Assembly (NCBI GenBank): GCA_902167985.1
Contig: CABHNZ010000001.1
Location: 524,719-588,718 of the forward strand
Source of the DNA: Shinella sp. UYSO24
GTDB lineage: Bacteria; Pseudomonadota; Alphaproteobacteria; Rhizobiales; Rhizobiaceae
Reading direction: 5' to 3'
DNA length: 64,000 nucleotides
Part shown: piece after piece, positions 40,641 through 50,102 of the stretch
Numbering within the stretch: position 1 is the first letter of the stretch
Layout: the number at the start of each line of letters is the position of its first letter
Notes under the pieces: model-generated
Database searches by the model: none
Told to the model about the DNA's origin: nothing
The model's input: only the letters and a program-made list of their open reading frames with translations
Translations under genes and position numbers: made by a program

Positions 40641-41303
40641 CTGTCGGGGCTTGCATACGGTAGCCGAGGCCGCGGACAGTCTCGATGAGATCGCCTCCCC
40701 CCAGCTTCTTGCGAAGGCGGCCGACGAATACTTCGATAGTGTTGCTATCTCTGTCGAAATCCTGGTCATACATGTGCTCCACCAGTTCCGTGCGGGACAC
40801 GACCTGGCCCATGTGGTGCATCAGGTAGGACAGCAAGCGGAATTCATGCGAGGTCAGCTTCAGCTGCACCCCATCAACACTTGCCTTCGATGCCTTCGTA
40901 TCGAGCCTGACAGGGCCGCAGACGATTTCCGAGGAGGAATGACCGGCAGCGCGGCGGATGAGCGCGCGCACGCGGGCGAGAACCTCCTCCACATGGAAGG
41001 GCTTTGCTACGTAATCATCGGCACCGGCATCGATGCCGGCGACTTGTCGCTCCAGCGGTCGCGCGCCGTCAGCATCAGCACCGGCATGCCCTTGCCGTTG
41101 CCGCGCCATTTCTCCACCACCGTGATGCCATCCATGACCGGCAGGCCGATATCGAGGATGACCGCGTCATAGGGCTCGGTATCGCCGAGATAATGGCCTT
41201 CCTCGCCGTCGAAAGCCTGATCCACCACATAGCCGGACTCTTTCAGGGCGTCCGAAAGCTGCCGGTTGAGATTGGTGTCGTCTTCGACAACGAGAATACG
41301 CAT
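40630..41303 (-). CDS. feuP: Response regulator FeuP (one lost base)
   Basis: An OmpR-family regulator of about 224 residues. The receiver begins MRILVVEDD, with the phospho-acceptor Asp in AVILDIGLPVMDG and the lysine in YVAKPFHVEEV. The winged helix ends TVRGLGYRMQA. The frame changes near 41041 between ARDRWSDK and VAGIDAGADDY, repaired by one lost g. The order feuN-feuP-feuQ followed by the cycHJKL genes matches other rhizobia, where FeuP controls genes including ndvA for cyclic glucan export. Its end overlaps the feuQ start by eleven bases. Confidence 0.9.
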
Positions 41304-41356
41304 GAGCCGCCCTTAAATCACAATCTTCGGGCACCCGTTCACAGGCTGCCCCGCCA

Positions 41357-41623
41357 TCACATCGGCACGCGGACGGTCACTTTGCGAGGCCGCTCGCTGC
41401 CGCTACCCTGCACCAATACGGTAACGATGCAGGTTTGGCCATCCGAGGAAGGCTGAGCGGAGAGCAGTTCGCCGCCCGTATCGCGCACAACCTTGGTGGC
41501 CGCCGAACCACAGTCGCCGGCGACCAGGATCAGGTAATCACGCGCAGGGGCGCTGGCCGGCACAAGGCCGGACAAACCGGCGAGGCCGGCGGCCACTATC
41601 GCTATGATCGGCAGTCGCGCCAT
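41357..41623 (-). CDS. feuN: Small exported modulator FeuN
   Basis: An 88-residue protein with an N-terminal signal peptide (MARLPIIAIVAAGLAGLSGL, ending near VPASAPA) and a short mature domain containing two cysteines (AGDCGSA and GQTCIV), which may pair. In Sinorhizobium meliloti FeuN is a small periplasmic inhibitor encoded just before feuP and acting on FeuQ; size, signal and position agree here. The match is by context and architecture rather than by any long recognised sequence motif. Confidence 0.72.
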   Translation of the reverse strand: MARLPIIAIVAAGLAGLSGLVPASAPARDYLILVAGDCGSAATKVVRDTGGELLSAQPSSDGQTCIVTVLVQGSGSERPRKVTVRVPM

Positions 41624-41738
41624 AGGTTGATATTCCGCTCACGAGACGAAAAGGATCATGTCCAAGCATGTGAGGGAGTATGTAATCGAAGGCGGCTGAA
41701 TGGCAAATGAATGCACCGTATAGCCTGCCTTCAGCCAG

Positions 41739-41951
41739 CTATTTCCCACCGATTCCGTGGGTTGCGGCAATCCGTCCCCAGATTGCGACAAGACCGCCGA
41801 TGGCACCCGCCAGCGTCACCGCCTGATCCGCAAGGTCGCCCTGGAGATCCTGCGAAATGTGGTAGCCCATCAGCTGCACGAGCGACGCGATGATGGCGAT
41901 CACCCCACCCCAGACCGCCTTAGACTGATACCATTGCTTGATGCCGTCCAT
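41739..41951 (-). CDS. Holin-like small membrane protein at the end of the GTA cluster
   Basis: A 70-residue protein with two predicted membrane helices (AVWGGVIAIIASLVQLMGYHI and AVTLAGAIGGLVAIWGRIAA) joined by a short acidic loop, the usual shape of class II holins. The start has AAGGAG upstream. It directly follows g15 on the same strand, 18 bases apart. A holin would release the GTA endolysin to the periplasm. The call rests on shape and place. Confidence 0.6.
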   Translation of the reverse strand: MDGIKQWYQSKAVWGGVIAIIASLVQLMGYHISQDLQGDLADQAVTLAGAIGGLVAIWGRIAATHGIGGK

Positions 41952-41968
41952 GCTACTCTCCTTCGGTT

Positions 41969-44900
41969 TCAGATGATCTGGATGGTTGACCGCGCGGCGA
42001 TGCCCAAAGGCACCGCGCGGCCGAGCTGGCGGATGCGCAGCGACAGGCGCAGTTGCGTGGCACCGAAATCCGCAAGCTCCTGTGCTGCCGGGTAGACGAG
42101 CGATGGCTGTGTTACATCGACTGTCCGCAGCACGGCGCCCTCGCCCGCCGCATCAGGATCGGCATCGGCATCGGCCAGAAGCTCGATCCGGTAGCGTTCG
42201 TCCGGCTCGTCGAGCGGAATATCGGTGGCCTCCCAGTCATCGGCGTCGATGCGGGCGCGGCGCGTCCAGCCGATCAGGATCGACCCGTCATCCTGCCGGC
42301 GCGCCCGCAGATGGACGGGCGAGACCGGCGTCAGCGCCCGTGTCCCTCCCGCAAAGGCATGCGGCCCGTCACGGCCGCCAGCAGAACCCGTCGCCTCGAT
42401 CAGCCAGTTGAGCGCAAGCCCGCGCTCCTGCACAGAAAGCCCAAGCGGCGTCACCGCCTCGTCCAGCACGACGACGGCGGCGCCCGCGACGGCACCGGCA
42501 GCCATTGCATCCTCCGTGCCGGCAAGGCCGCGCAGAAGATCGCTCAGGTGCCAGCGCCCCGGCTCCACTTCCAGGGCTGTGGCAAAGGCGAGGATCTCAA
42601 AGCCGGATGATGTCTCGATCGCCAGCCGGTTCTCGCCGGCAAGCACCGCCAGCCTCGCGGCCGAGGAAAACCCGGAGAAGGGCAAGGTCAGATCGATGAT
42701 CGCGGACGCATCGAAGCGGCCGGAGACGCCGGGCGCAAGCGGCGAAAGCAGCCTGCCGATCCGCGCAGGGCGATCGAGCATGGCGCGACGGCGATAGTTT
42801 TCCGTTGTGACGGAGGACGAAACCGCCATTCGCCGCCACGGTCTGCAATAGGCGGCGACAAGGGCGAAATCCTCGATATTGCCGGCCATATAGGCAGGCA
42901 GATCGAGAAGCTGGACGAGCGGTGCGAAGGCATCAGACGCCGTGGCTCCGGCGTTTCTGCGGGTCTCGCCCGGCGGCTGTGCTCCGGAGACGAGCGGGCC
43001 ATGGAATTCCGCCTCGATACGGCGGACGGCGCCATCCTCAATCCGCGTGACGATGAAGGAACCATCCGGCGAAGTGAAATCCGGCAAGGCCAGTCTCAGC
43101 ACATCTCCCGGCTCGATGGCGATCTGCGCCGGGGAGAGCGAGACACTGAGCGTCTTCTGCGCCAGCCGCTTTGCGCGCAGCAGGGTTTCCGCGGCCGACA
43201 GCGCCGTCTCCTCGGCAAGCGCTGCCGGCAGACCATAGGAGAGAATGCGCTGGCTTGTCGTTTCCAGCCGGCGCGAGCGGTTGCTCGCCTGCTCGTAATC
43301 CAGCGCCGGATTGGCCGCTGATAACTCCACCTGAACCGGCAGGTCACTGTCGTGGCCGCGCCGCTCCTGCCAGAAGGGTTCGTTCTCGACATCGGCGACC
43401 GTGACCACTGCGGATGCCGGGAGGCTTGCCGCGCGGCGCGAACGAAACGCAGTTTTCCCACATCCTCGACGCATCGATGCCAAGGCTTCGAGCAGCGGTT
43501 CGATCAGCGACCGCGCCGAGGCGACATCGGCCTGCACATAGCCGGTGAGATCGCCGGCGACTTCCGAGACGTCGAAATCGGCAAAGCCATGATCCGTGAG
43601 GATGGCCGCAATGGCATCGGCCAGTGTTGTTGCGCCAAGCCGGCCGGTGAGCCAATGGCCGGTGCGCCAGTTTGCGCCATCGCTCCAGGTGGAAAGATCA
43701 TCGGGAAAGGCGGGAAGCGGGCGGGCATCCCATGTCCAGACGAAAAGATGGTCAGGATCGACCATGCCGGATGGCGCGGCATTCCCCTGCCACCAGTCGT
43801 GATGGGCTTCCAGAAACCGGCGCTGCTGGCTATCGGCACGGGCACCGGAAGAGAAATACGGCAGGCTGCTTTCGGCCGATTTCGGGTCGACGAAGACATT
43901 CGGCTGGTTCGCCCCCTTGTCGACCGCCGGGCAGCCGAGTTCGGTGAACCAGACCGGTTTCATGCGCGGCGTCCATGCGGTCGGCTCGGCGCGCTCGGCA
44001 CCGGCCACCCGCTCGTGATGCGGATTGGCCCACCAGCCCTCGATATCCTTGTAACGGAACGTCCAGGGTTTTCCGCCAAGCCCATCCGAGATCGGGGCAC
44101 GCTGCCGCGATGCCCGGTCTTCGGCACTGGCGTAATACCAGTCGAAGCCTTCACCGGCCGTGATCATCGCCTGCATGGCCGTGCCGTCATCGGCAAGGCG
44201 GAAGCCATCGGGATTGGCCGCAGACAGATCCTCGTCGCGCCAATCGGAGATCGGCATGTAATTGTCGATGCCGACGGCATCGATATCGGCAGAGGCCCAG
44301 AGCGGATCGAGATGGAAGAAGACATCGCCCGATCCATCGGCCGGGTGATGGCCGAAATATTCGCTCCAGTCGGCGCCGTAGGTGAGTTTCGTCTGCGGGC
44401 CGAGGATGGCGCGGAGATCGGCCGCCAGTTCGACGAGATGGGCGACGAAGGGAAAGCTGCCGGTCTCGTCCCGCAGCGTCGTCAGGCCGCGCAGTTCCGA
44501 ACCGAGAATGAAGCCGTCGACGCCGCCCGCCTCTGCCGCAAGCGCGGCATAGTGAAGGACGAGGCGGCGATAGCCTTCCGGGCCTGACATGAAGCTTTCG
44601 ACAGCCGCGCGGGCGGCAGCGGTGCCATCTGCCGTCTCCGGCTGCAGGGGCGCCGGGTGGCAGGTGATGCGGCCGCGCCAGGGGAAGGCCGCCTGTTCCG
44701 GACCGCCATAAGGATCCGGCAGGCCGTTGCCGGGTGGGATATCCATCATCAGGAACGGGTAGAGAAAGACGCCGATGCCGCGCGCCTTCAAGTCTGTGAT
44801 GGCCTGACGGACGCTTTCATCGGCGGGCGTGCCGCCATAGGCCGGGCCGCTTCCATCCGCAGTGCGGCTTATCAGGCGGGCGTTTCGCGGGCCATGCCGG

Positions 44901-45804
44901 CGACGGACCATGCGGCGCTTTCGTCGTCACGGCCCGCCACTTCGACCCCCGGCAGGATGCGGCATTCGCCGGCGCGCAGATCCGTGCCGAACCAGGAGAC
45001 GACGAGAGCCGCATTGGCAAGGTTCGGGCAGAGTGCCTGCAGTTCATCCAGCGAGGCCTGCCAGTCGGTCTCGGCCGCAAGCGTGTGGCGGTTGAGGATC
45101 GAGGCACTGCCCTCGCTCGTCTTCTCCGTCACCCCGGTCGTCGCGTAACCCCATTCGGTGGCACCGGGGATGATGGTGACGGCGCGGATCTCGCTCTCCA
45201 GCCTGCCGACCGGGCGCAGCAGCTCGAACTGGAAGACAGGGATGCGGTTTCCATAGGGGTCGAGCGGCAGATGTTCGAAGACGACATAGGCAAGGCCGCG
45301 ATAGGCCGGCGCATTGCCCTCACCTTGCTTGGCCTCGATCAGCGGGTCGGCAAGCTGGTCCTGCGTGCCGCGATAGAGCCGCATCTCAAGGCCGGTCAGG
45401 TCGATCTCCTGTCCGTCTGCCCAGACCCTGCGGATCGAGGCGACAGGGCCTTCGCAGAGGCCGATGGCGATATTGGCGTAATAGAGAAAGCTTTCGACCC
45501 GCGTGCCGCCCGCCTTGCCGCCGCTGCGCTCGCTCACCTTCTCTTCCTCGAAACGGGTTGCCCAGATCAGCGTGCCGCCGATCCGCATCGTGCCATAGAG
45601 CCGGGTGATGGCAGTCCCCTCGTCTGCTCCGGGGATGCGGGCCGTGGCGAGCCGCGGGCCGGTGACGGTGCGGCTGCCGGCGAGGAGTGCATGGTCGATG
45701 TAATTACCGGCGAGAGCGCCCGCGGCCCGACCCAGCGCGGCCCCGACCGGGCCAAAGACGCCGCCGAGTGCCGCACCCGCCGCCTGAAGGAGAAGAGTGG
45801 CCAT
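41969..45804 (-). CDS. GTA host-specificity/baseplate hub protein g15 (four lost bases)
   Basis: The largest tail protein of the GTA, about 1279 residues, close to the size known in R. capsulatus. It begins MATLLLQAAGAALGGVFGPV with a glycine/alanine helix. A TIM-barrel-like glycoside hydrolase domain in the middle includes VKPVWFTELGCPAVDKGANQPNVF. Phage-tail-like beta domains follow to the C-terminus. The frame changes near 44879 (AGMARE / NARLISRTADG) and three more times between 43420 and 43485, all repaired by single lost bases. It probably forms the baseplate hub that recognises recipient cells. Confidence 0.9.
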
Positions 45805-45916
45805 GCGGATGCTCCATCGAATGCGTGATGTGGGGGAATGCGTGGGTGCGGGCGCGGGCGAATGGTCGCGAGGATGCTCGGGCGCATCCCGCCGCCACTG
45901 GATGCGCGGATAAATT

Positions 45917-45931
45917 GTGATAATCTATCAC
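45917..45931. promoter_or_regulatory. Perfect 15-base palindrome, operator-like
   Basis: GTGATA and TATCAC around atc. It is about 100 bases before the small plus-strand frame at 46037 and in the AT-rich part of the spacer, so it may be a regulator site. No regulator is known for it. Confidence 0.4.
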
Positions 45932-46036
45932 TATTCGAGAACAAAAGCAGCGAGCGCCGCGCCAGCCGGCGTACCGGTGAGGATGGGCCGCACCGGCTCA
46001 GGCAAGGGCCTTGCTCTCGAACATGGAGGTGATGCG

Positions 46037-46126
46037 ATGAGGCCAAGGCCTATAAGCATTGCGCTTATCTTGCGAAGAACCCGGACGGGCTGGTCTATAG
46101 CCGTCCGGGTGCAATTCGGAAAATAA
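46037..46126 (+). CDS. Possible small basic peptide (29 aa)
   Basis: ATG at 46037 follows a very good ribosome site (GGAGGTG, five bases between). The peptide MRPRPISIALILRRTRTGW.. is arginine-rich with a hydrophobic patch. It is opposite in direction to the GTA genes and followed five bases later by a perfect hairpin. The evidence is site strength and architecture only; codon preference cannot be judged on so short a frame. Confidence 0.25.
   Translation: MRPRPISIALILRRTRTGWSIAVRVQFGK
46080..46109. repeat. Inverted repeat, 9-base arms
   Basis: CCCGGACGG and CCGTCCGGG around a 12-base loop, overlapping the small plus-strand frame. Together with the next hairpin it makes this spacer highly structured. 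Confidence 0.7.
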
Positions 46127-46130
46127 GTCC

Positions 46131-46162
46131 GTGTCAGGCGATGTTGATGCTTCGCCTGACAC
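46131..46162. terminator. Perfect 11-pair hairpin in the g14-g15 spacer
   Basis: GTGTCAGGCGA pairs with TCGCCTGACAC around a 10-base loop. It lies between the g14 stop (46186) and g15, and after the 29-residue frame. No T-run of terminator length follows on either strand, so it may act as an RNA-processing or attenuating element. Confidence 0.55.
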
Positions 46163-46185
46163 TCCATAAAATACGTCAGATGCTC

Positions 46186-46686
46186 TCATTTTTCAATCAC
46201 TATCGCGGGCGGTAGCCGATGAACGGCTGCGATGCGGCGGCACCAGCCGGGGACGAGCGCCGAGCGGATGACGCCGGCCTGCTCGTAGGCGTGGATGAAA
46301 TGGCTTTCGCCGGCCAGGATGCCGACATGCTTGGCGGCGCAGCCGGCACGCCAGCGAAACAGAAGGAGATCGCCGGGCCGCGCATCGCCAAGCACCAGAG
46401 GCGGGCCGCATTGGCGGATCGCTGCCTCGGCCAGACGTTCTTCGCCCCCACGTTCGGCCCAATCGGTGGCATAGGGCGGCGCCGGCTCCGGTTCCGCGCC
46501 ATAGAGTTCATGCCAGATGCCGCGGATGAGGCCGATGCAATCGCAGCCGATGCCCCTTGCCGCGCCCTGATGGCGATAGGGGGTGCCGATCCAGCCTTCA
46601 GCAAGCGTGACGGCACGCGCTCCGGTCGAGGTCGCGGACATGTCGGCTGCCATTTCCGCCGCTTGCGCATCCTGATGAAAATTCAT
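46186..46686 (-). CDS. GTA NlpC/P60 peptidase g14
   Basis: About 166 residues, a cell-wall peptidase of the tail tip. The NlpC/P60 catalytic cysteine is in RGIGCDCIGLIRGIWHEL and the histidine in AAKHVGILAGESHF. The start MNFHQDAQAAEMAADMS is chosen because its ATG overlaps the g13 stop (ATGA). In R. capsulatus GTA the equivalent protein cleaves peptidoglycan during DNA entry. Intact. Confidence 0.9.
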   Translation of the reverse strand: MNFHQDAQAAEMAADMSATSTGARAVTLAEGWIGTPYRHQGAARGIGCDCIGLIRGIWHELYGAEPEPAPPYATDWAERGGEERLAEAAIRQCGPPLVLGDARPGDLLLFRWRAGCAAKHVGILAGESHFIHAYEQAGVIRSALVPGWCRRIAAVHRLPPAIVIEK

Positions 46687-47591
46687 TCGAACAGCACTCC
46701 CCCATCGTGGTTGCGCTCTCCATCCACATAGGAATAGGCGAAGTCGGATCCCGGCAGATGCGGGAAGCCGCGAAAATTCAAGGCATTTGCAAAGCGCGCC
46801 TTGCAGGTCGCAAAGAGCTTGTCGCAACCGGCCGTCAGCGTCAGGCTGCTGCCTGTCTGCGGTGCGGTTTCCAGCGGAAGCCAGAGGGTGAGCCGGGCCT
46901 TTTCCGCGTCCAGGCGTTCATGCGTCTCGATACCCGCCGCCTGCCCATCGGCCAGCACGAGGCGGCCGAGATCGAAGAAGCCGGCATCAAAATCCTCCAG
47001 CCCCGTGACGATGATCCGGCCCGGATCGATGATCTCCGCGACGATCGCCGTCGCCTGCCATGCGGTCAGGTCAATGCCGCAGCGGGCGTCTCCGAGAGCC
47101 GCATCGCAGCGTCTGGCATAGACACGGCCCTGCGGCTGATCGAGGCGATGGGCGAGGCTGCGGAGTTCGGCCCGGAAGGCACCGCCGGCGCGGCTGACTT
47201 CGCCGATCTCGCGGATATTGAGGCGCATATGCGTGTCATCGGCACCGGCTTCGGCATGGGCATGGGCATGGGCATCGGCCCAGTTGACGACAAACTCCTC
47301 GACTGTTGCGCCATCGTAGCGGCCGGCGGCGAGATCCGTTTCGAGGATGGCGGCGCTGGAAAAGCCGCCCGTCACCTCGTCGGCGCTGGCGGCAAGGCCG
47401 GTCGCTGCCTCGCCTTCGCTGATCGCAAAGCCGCTGGCAGCCGCAAAGACCGTGCCGGCGAAGGACAGGTCGCGGTCGTGTTCGGTAAAGCCGATGATCG
47501 TGCCGTCGCGACGCGTCAGCCGCCAGGCGCGGCAGGTGGTGGTGGCATCGCCGGCAAGATGCGTAGCAAGGCTTGCGGGCAGTTCCTTCAT
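46683..47591 (-). CDS. GTA tail tip protein g13 (DUF2163/BR0599)
   Basis: A 302-residue baseplate/tail-tip protein. The N-terminus MKELPASLATHLAGDATTTCRAWRLTRRDGTIIGFTEHDRDL is typical of DUF2163, and the C-terminal domain carries the cysteines in CDKLFATCKARFANALNFRGFPHLPGSDF, a phage BR0599-family mark probably coordinating an iron-sulfur cluster. The gene is intact and overlaps g12 and g14 by four bases. Confidence 0.9.
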   Translation of the reverse strand: MKELPASLATHLAGDATTTCRAWRLTRRDGTIIGFTEHDRDLSFAGTVFAAASGFAISEGEAATGLAASADEVTGGFSSAAILETDLAAGRYDGATVEEFVVNWADAHAHAHAEAGADDTHMRLNIREIGEVSRAGGAFRAELRSLAHRLDQPQGRVYARRCDAALGDARCGIDLTAWQATAIVAEIIDPGRIIVTGLEDFDAGFFDLGRLVLADGQAAGIETHERLDAEKARLTLWLPLETAPQTGSSLTLTAGCDKLFATCKARFANALNFRGFPHLPGSDFAYSYVDGERNHDGGVLFE

Positions 47592-48243
47592 GGCAGGATC
47601 TCCGTCAGCGGAATGGCCGGGATGCGGCCGGCATCGAAATGCGCGAGGCTCACCTCGATCCTGTCGGTATCAAAACGCACCGGCACGTCGAAGGCGAAGC
47701 CCGCCGTGATGCGGCGCCCGGTGGCGGGATGTGATCGGGTGCGAAGGTGACGCGGCCGGTGGCGCTCTCGACGGAAAAGGCGTCGTTTGCCACATCCACA
47801 CCCACGCCCCCACCCACACCGTCGATCGCCATGACCACGGTGCCCTCGACCGGCTTTTCGATCACCCGCGTCCAGCTACCGCCGTCATCGGCATAGGTCT
47901 TGACGAGCTGAAACGTCGCCGTTTCGCCGTCGCCTCTGCCGATCTCCTGGTCGGTGGGCGAGATCGCCGCATGCGGCCGGGCGGATAAGCCATCCAGCGG
48001 GTCGCGAAAACGAAAACCATAAAGCTGGCCGCGGCGGGCCTCGAAGAAGGCAAGGACATCATAGAGATCGGCGAGCGACTTGATGCCGGTGCCGATGTCA
48101 TAGGCGCGACGGGAGGATTGCCAGCGCTGGTTTCGCTGTTCGCGGCCATTCGACAGGTTGACGATATCGGTGCGCCTCATCGGCCCCGCCGTCGCGCCAA
48201 GAGCCACGCGCAGGGGAAAACGCACCTCATGAAAGCCGTTCAT
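47588..48243 (-). CDS. GTA distal tail protein g12 (DUF2460, one lost base)
   Basis: About 218 residues of the DUF2460 distal-tail family. MNGFHEVRFPLRVALGATAGPMRRTDIV and RAYDIGTGIKSLADLYDVLAFFEARRGQLYGFRFRDPLD are conserved. The frame changes near 47734 (APDHIP / TGRRITAGFAFDVPVRFDT), repaired by one lost c, giving the family ending and a stop overlapping the g13 start. Confidence 0.9.
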
Positions 48244-48260
48244 TGCAAACCTCCTCCGGT

Positions 48261-48866
48261 TCAGATGCCGCGGCGGCCGCGGGCGACGCTTCTCGCCAGC
48301 ATGGCGGTGATCTGCCCCTCGCTCTTGCGGAAGCTTGCGGCATCGGTTGCCGTGACGTTGAAGACGATCGGCTGCGAATGACCGCCGCCCGCTGCGGCAT
48401 TGCCGGCGGCGGCGACGCCGAGCGCGCCGTCCGGGCCGCGCTGAAGCGGCAGGATCGCTTCGGCACCGGCCTCGCCCATCAGCCCGATGCCGGCAGATCC
48501 CGTACTACCGAGGCCAAAATAGCTCGGTGCGCGCACAACCCCGCCATCGGCGAAGGCGGTGACTCCGGTTGTCGTTCCTGCCGATAATGTGCCGGACAGG
48601 GAGCCGAGCAGGCTTTCGATGGCATTGCCCGCCAGCGTCTCGAGCGGCTTCAATCCGGCCGAGAGCGTGATATCGGCAAGGCGGGCGCCGAGGCTTGTCA
48701 GCACGCTATCCAGCCCCTTACCGCCGGATGTGGCGGATCTGAGCGCAGCTGCCAGCGCCTGGCCGAAACGGTTCGAGCGCGTTTCGAGATCCGCCATGAC
48801 CGAGGACAGCGCCCCGGCGGTCGAGAGCGTGTCGGAGAGGTCGGCATCGGTGTCGTTCTCGGCCAT
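48261..48866 (-). CDS. GTA tape-measure protein g11
   Basis: A 201-residue tail length-related protein. A helical N-terminal half (LSDTLSTAGALSSVMADLETRSNRFGQALAAALRSAT) is followed by a glycine-rich region with GVTAFADGGVVRAPSYFGLG and GLMGEAGAEAILPLQRG, a signature shared by phage tape-measure C-termini. It is short for a tape measure, as in GTAs. Intact. Confidence 0.88.
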   Translation of the reverse strand: MAENDTDADLSDTLSTAGALSSVMADLETRSNRFGQALAAALRSATSGGKGLDSVLTSLGARLADITLSAGLKPLETLAGNAIESLLGSLSGTLSAGTTTGVTAFADGGVVRAPSYFGLGSTGSAGIGLMGEAGAEAILPLQRGPDGALGVAAAGNAAAGGGHSQPIVFNVTATDAASFRKSEGQITAMLARSVARGRRGI

Positions 48867-48872
48867 GGCCGG

Positions 48873-49154
48873 TTATCCCTTCTCTTCAGGATGCGGATGG
48901 TGAGGGAGATCGGGAAAGGCGGCGATCAGCGCATCGAGGCCGGCGCGATCGAGTGCGTGGCCGTGAGCTGCCAGTTCACGTTTCAGCCCACCTGTCAGCT
49001 CACCCGTCAGGCCGCCGGTTGCACAGAAAAGTTCGCGCGGAGTGAGCGCCCAGAAATGATCCGGCGGGAGCCGCAGCAGGAACAGGCCGGCATGCATGGC
49101 CGCCTTCCACGGAAAGGCGAGCTCGGCTGCCTTTCTCCCTGCTGCGGCCTTCAA
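48873..49154 (-). CDS. GTA tail assembly chaperone g10.1
   Basis: A 93-residue protein with the core PWKAAMHAGLFLLRLPPDHFWALTPREL, which matches the small tail assembly chaperone-like proteins of alphaproteobacterial GTAs. It overlaps the upstream g10 by four bases and precedes g11 by six. The pair with g10 resembles the frame-shifted chaperone pairs of long-tailed phages. Intact. Confidence 0.8.
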   Translation of the reverse strand: MKAAAGRKAAELAFPWKAAMHAGLFLLRLPPDHFWALTPRELFCATGGLTGELTGGLKRELAAHGHALDRAGLDALIAAFPDLPHHPHPEEKG

Positions 49155-49537
49155 GGGTTTGGCGGGGGTGCCTCGCCGGCATTGTCGACTGCAGGTGCGC
49201 CGAAGGTTGCAAGGAGGAGATCCCCGACCACGCCGGCCATGGCGGCCAGACCGCCATCGAGCGGCAGGGCGGCGACTTCCTCGTCGGAGAGCGGATGGCC
49301 GGCACCGCGCAGGCCCGCACCGATGACCCGCACCAGATCAGCAGCCTTCAGTCTTCCGGAGGAGAACCGCGCCGCCAGCGCCTGAAGGTCGCCTGCGGCA
49401 AAGGCCGTTTCGAGTTCGGACAGAGCACCCAGCGTCAGGCAGAGGATGCGCCGCTCGCCACCGATCACGGCCTCGATCTCGCCGCGATGCCGGTTTGCCC
49501 GGCGGCCCGTCGAAGGGGCCTCCATCAGGCTCGCCAT
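49151..49537 (-). CDS. GTA tail protein g10 (GTA TAC)
   Basis: A 128-residue protein of the gene-transfer-agent family. RANRHRGEIEAVIGGERRILCLTLGALSELETAFAAGDLQALAARFSSG is the recognised core. It overlaps g9 by one base and g10.1 by four, implying coupled translation. It is probably a chaperone for tail tube assembly. Intact. Confidence 0.88.
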   Translation of the reverse strand: MASLMEAPSTGRRANRHRGEIEAVIGGERRILCLTLGALSELETAFAAGDLQALAARFSSGRLKAADLVRVIGAGLRGAGHPLSDEEVAALPLDGGLAAMAGVVGDLLLATFGAPAVDNAGEAPPPNP

Positions 49538-49944
49538 CAGATCACCGTGAATGCAAGGCTGCCGGCCGATTCCAGCGCGATCTCGAAGCGGACCTCGCCG
49601 TCATGTTCGCCGGAATATTCGAGCGCCGTCACCTGAAACGGCCCCGAGACCGTGCCAAAGGCGGGAATGACGATCTGCCAGTCGAGGATCGTTCCGGAGA
49701 AGAAGGCCGAGCGGACAAGCCCGTCGCTTTCCTGATCCTTGAAAATACCGCCGCCGCTCAAAGACGCCCGTTGCACGCCGACACCGCCCAGCAGTTCGCG
49801 CCAGCGGCCGGCGCTTTCGCTGTCGGTGACGTCGACCGTCTCGGTGTTGAACGAAAGCCGGCGGGAGCGAAGGCCGCCAACCGTCAGCGGCGTGCCGGCA
49901 TTGTCGATCTTCAAAAGCAGGTCCCTGCCCTTCTGTGCTGTCAT
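49537..49944 (-). CDS. GTA major tail protein g9
   Basis: A 135-residue tail tube subunit of the TP901-1 type. MTAQKGRDLLLKIDNAGTPLTVGGLRSRRLSFNTETVDVTDSES is the usual N-terminus, and the C-terminal GEHDGEVRFEIALESAGSLAFTVI completes the fold. Intact. Its upstream neighbour on the minus strand should be g8, but MFS and toxin-antitoxin genes lie between. Confidence 0.92.
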   Translation of the reverse strand: MTAQKGRDLLLKIDNAGTPLTVGGLRSRRLSFNTETVDVTDSESAGRWRELLGGVGVQRASLSGGGIFKDQESDGLVRSAFFSGTILDWQIVIPAFGTVSGPFQVTALEYSGEHDGEVRFEIALESAGSLAFTVI

Positions 49945-50102
49945 GACCAGTCCTTTCGGATGTGCGTGTTCAAAATGTTACGGAGAAGAAGGATACGGGA
50001 GCGCGGCGATGAGACGGGTCGCGGAAGCGAGAAATAGGGCTTTCGCCGCAGTCAGCGCGCTGATAGAGCAGCGCCGTCTCAACCTTGCCGACTGCCTTTC
50101 CC

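Larger units (their letters stand above)
45805..46185. other. Spacer between g14 and g15 with palindromes and a tiny open frame
   Basis: About 380 bases where R. capsulatus-type clusters normally have almost none. It contains an operator-like palindrome, a possible 29-residue plus-strand gene and two hairpins, listed separately. The part 45905-45960 is more AT-rich than its surroundings. Confidence 0.55.

Noticed and set aside
43352..44587. Plus-strand open frame of 411 codons inside g15
   Set aside because: Antisense shadow with no recognised domain or ribosome site.
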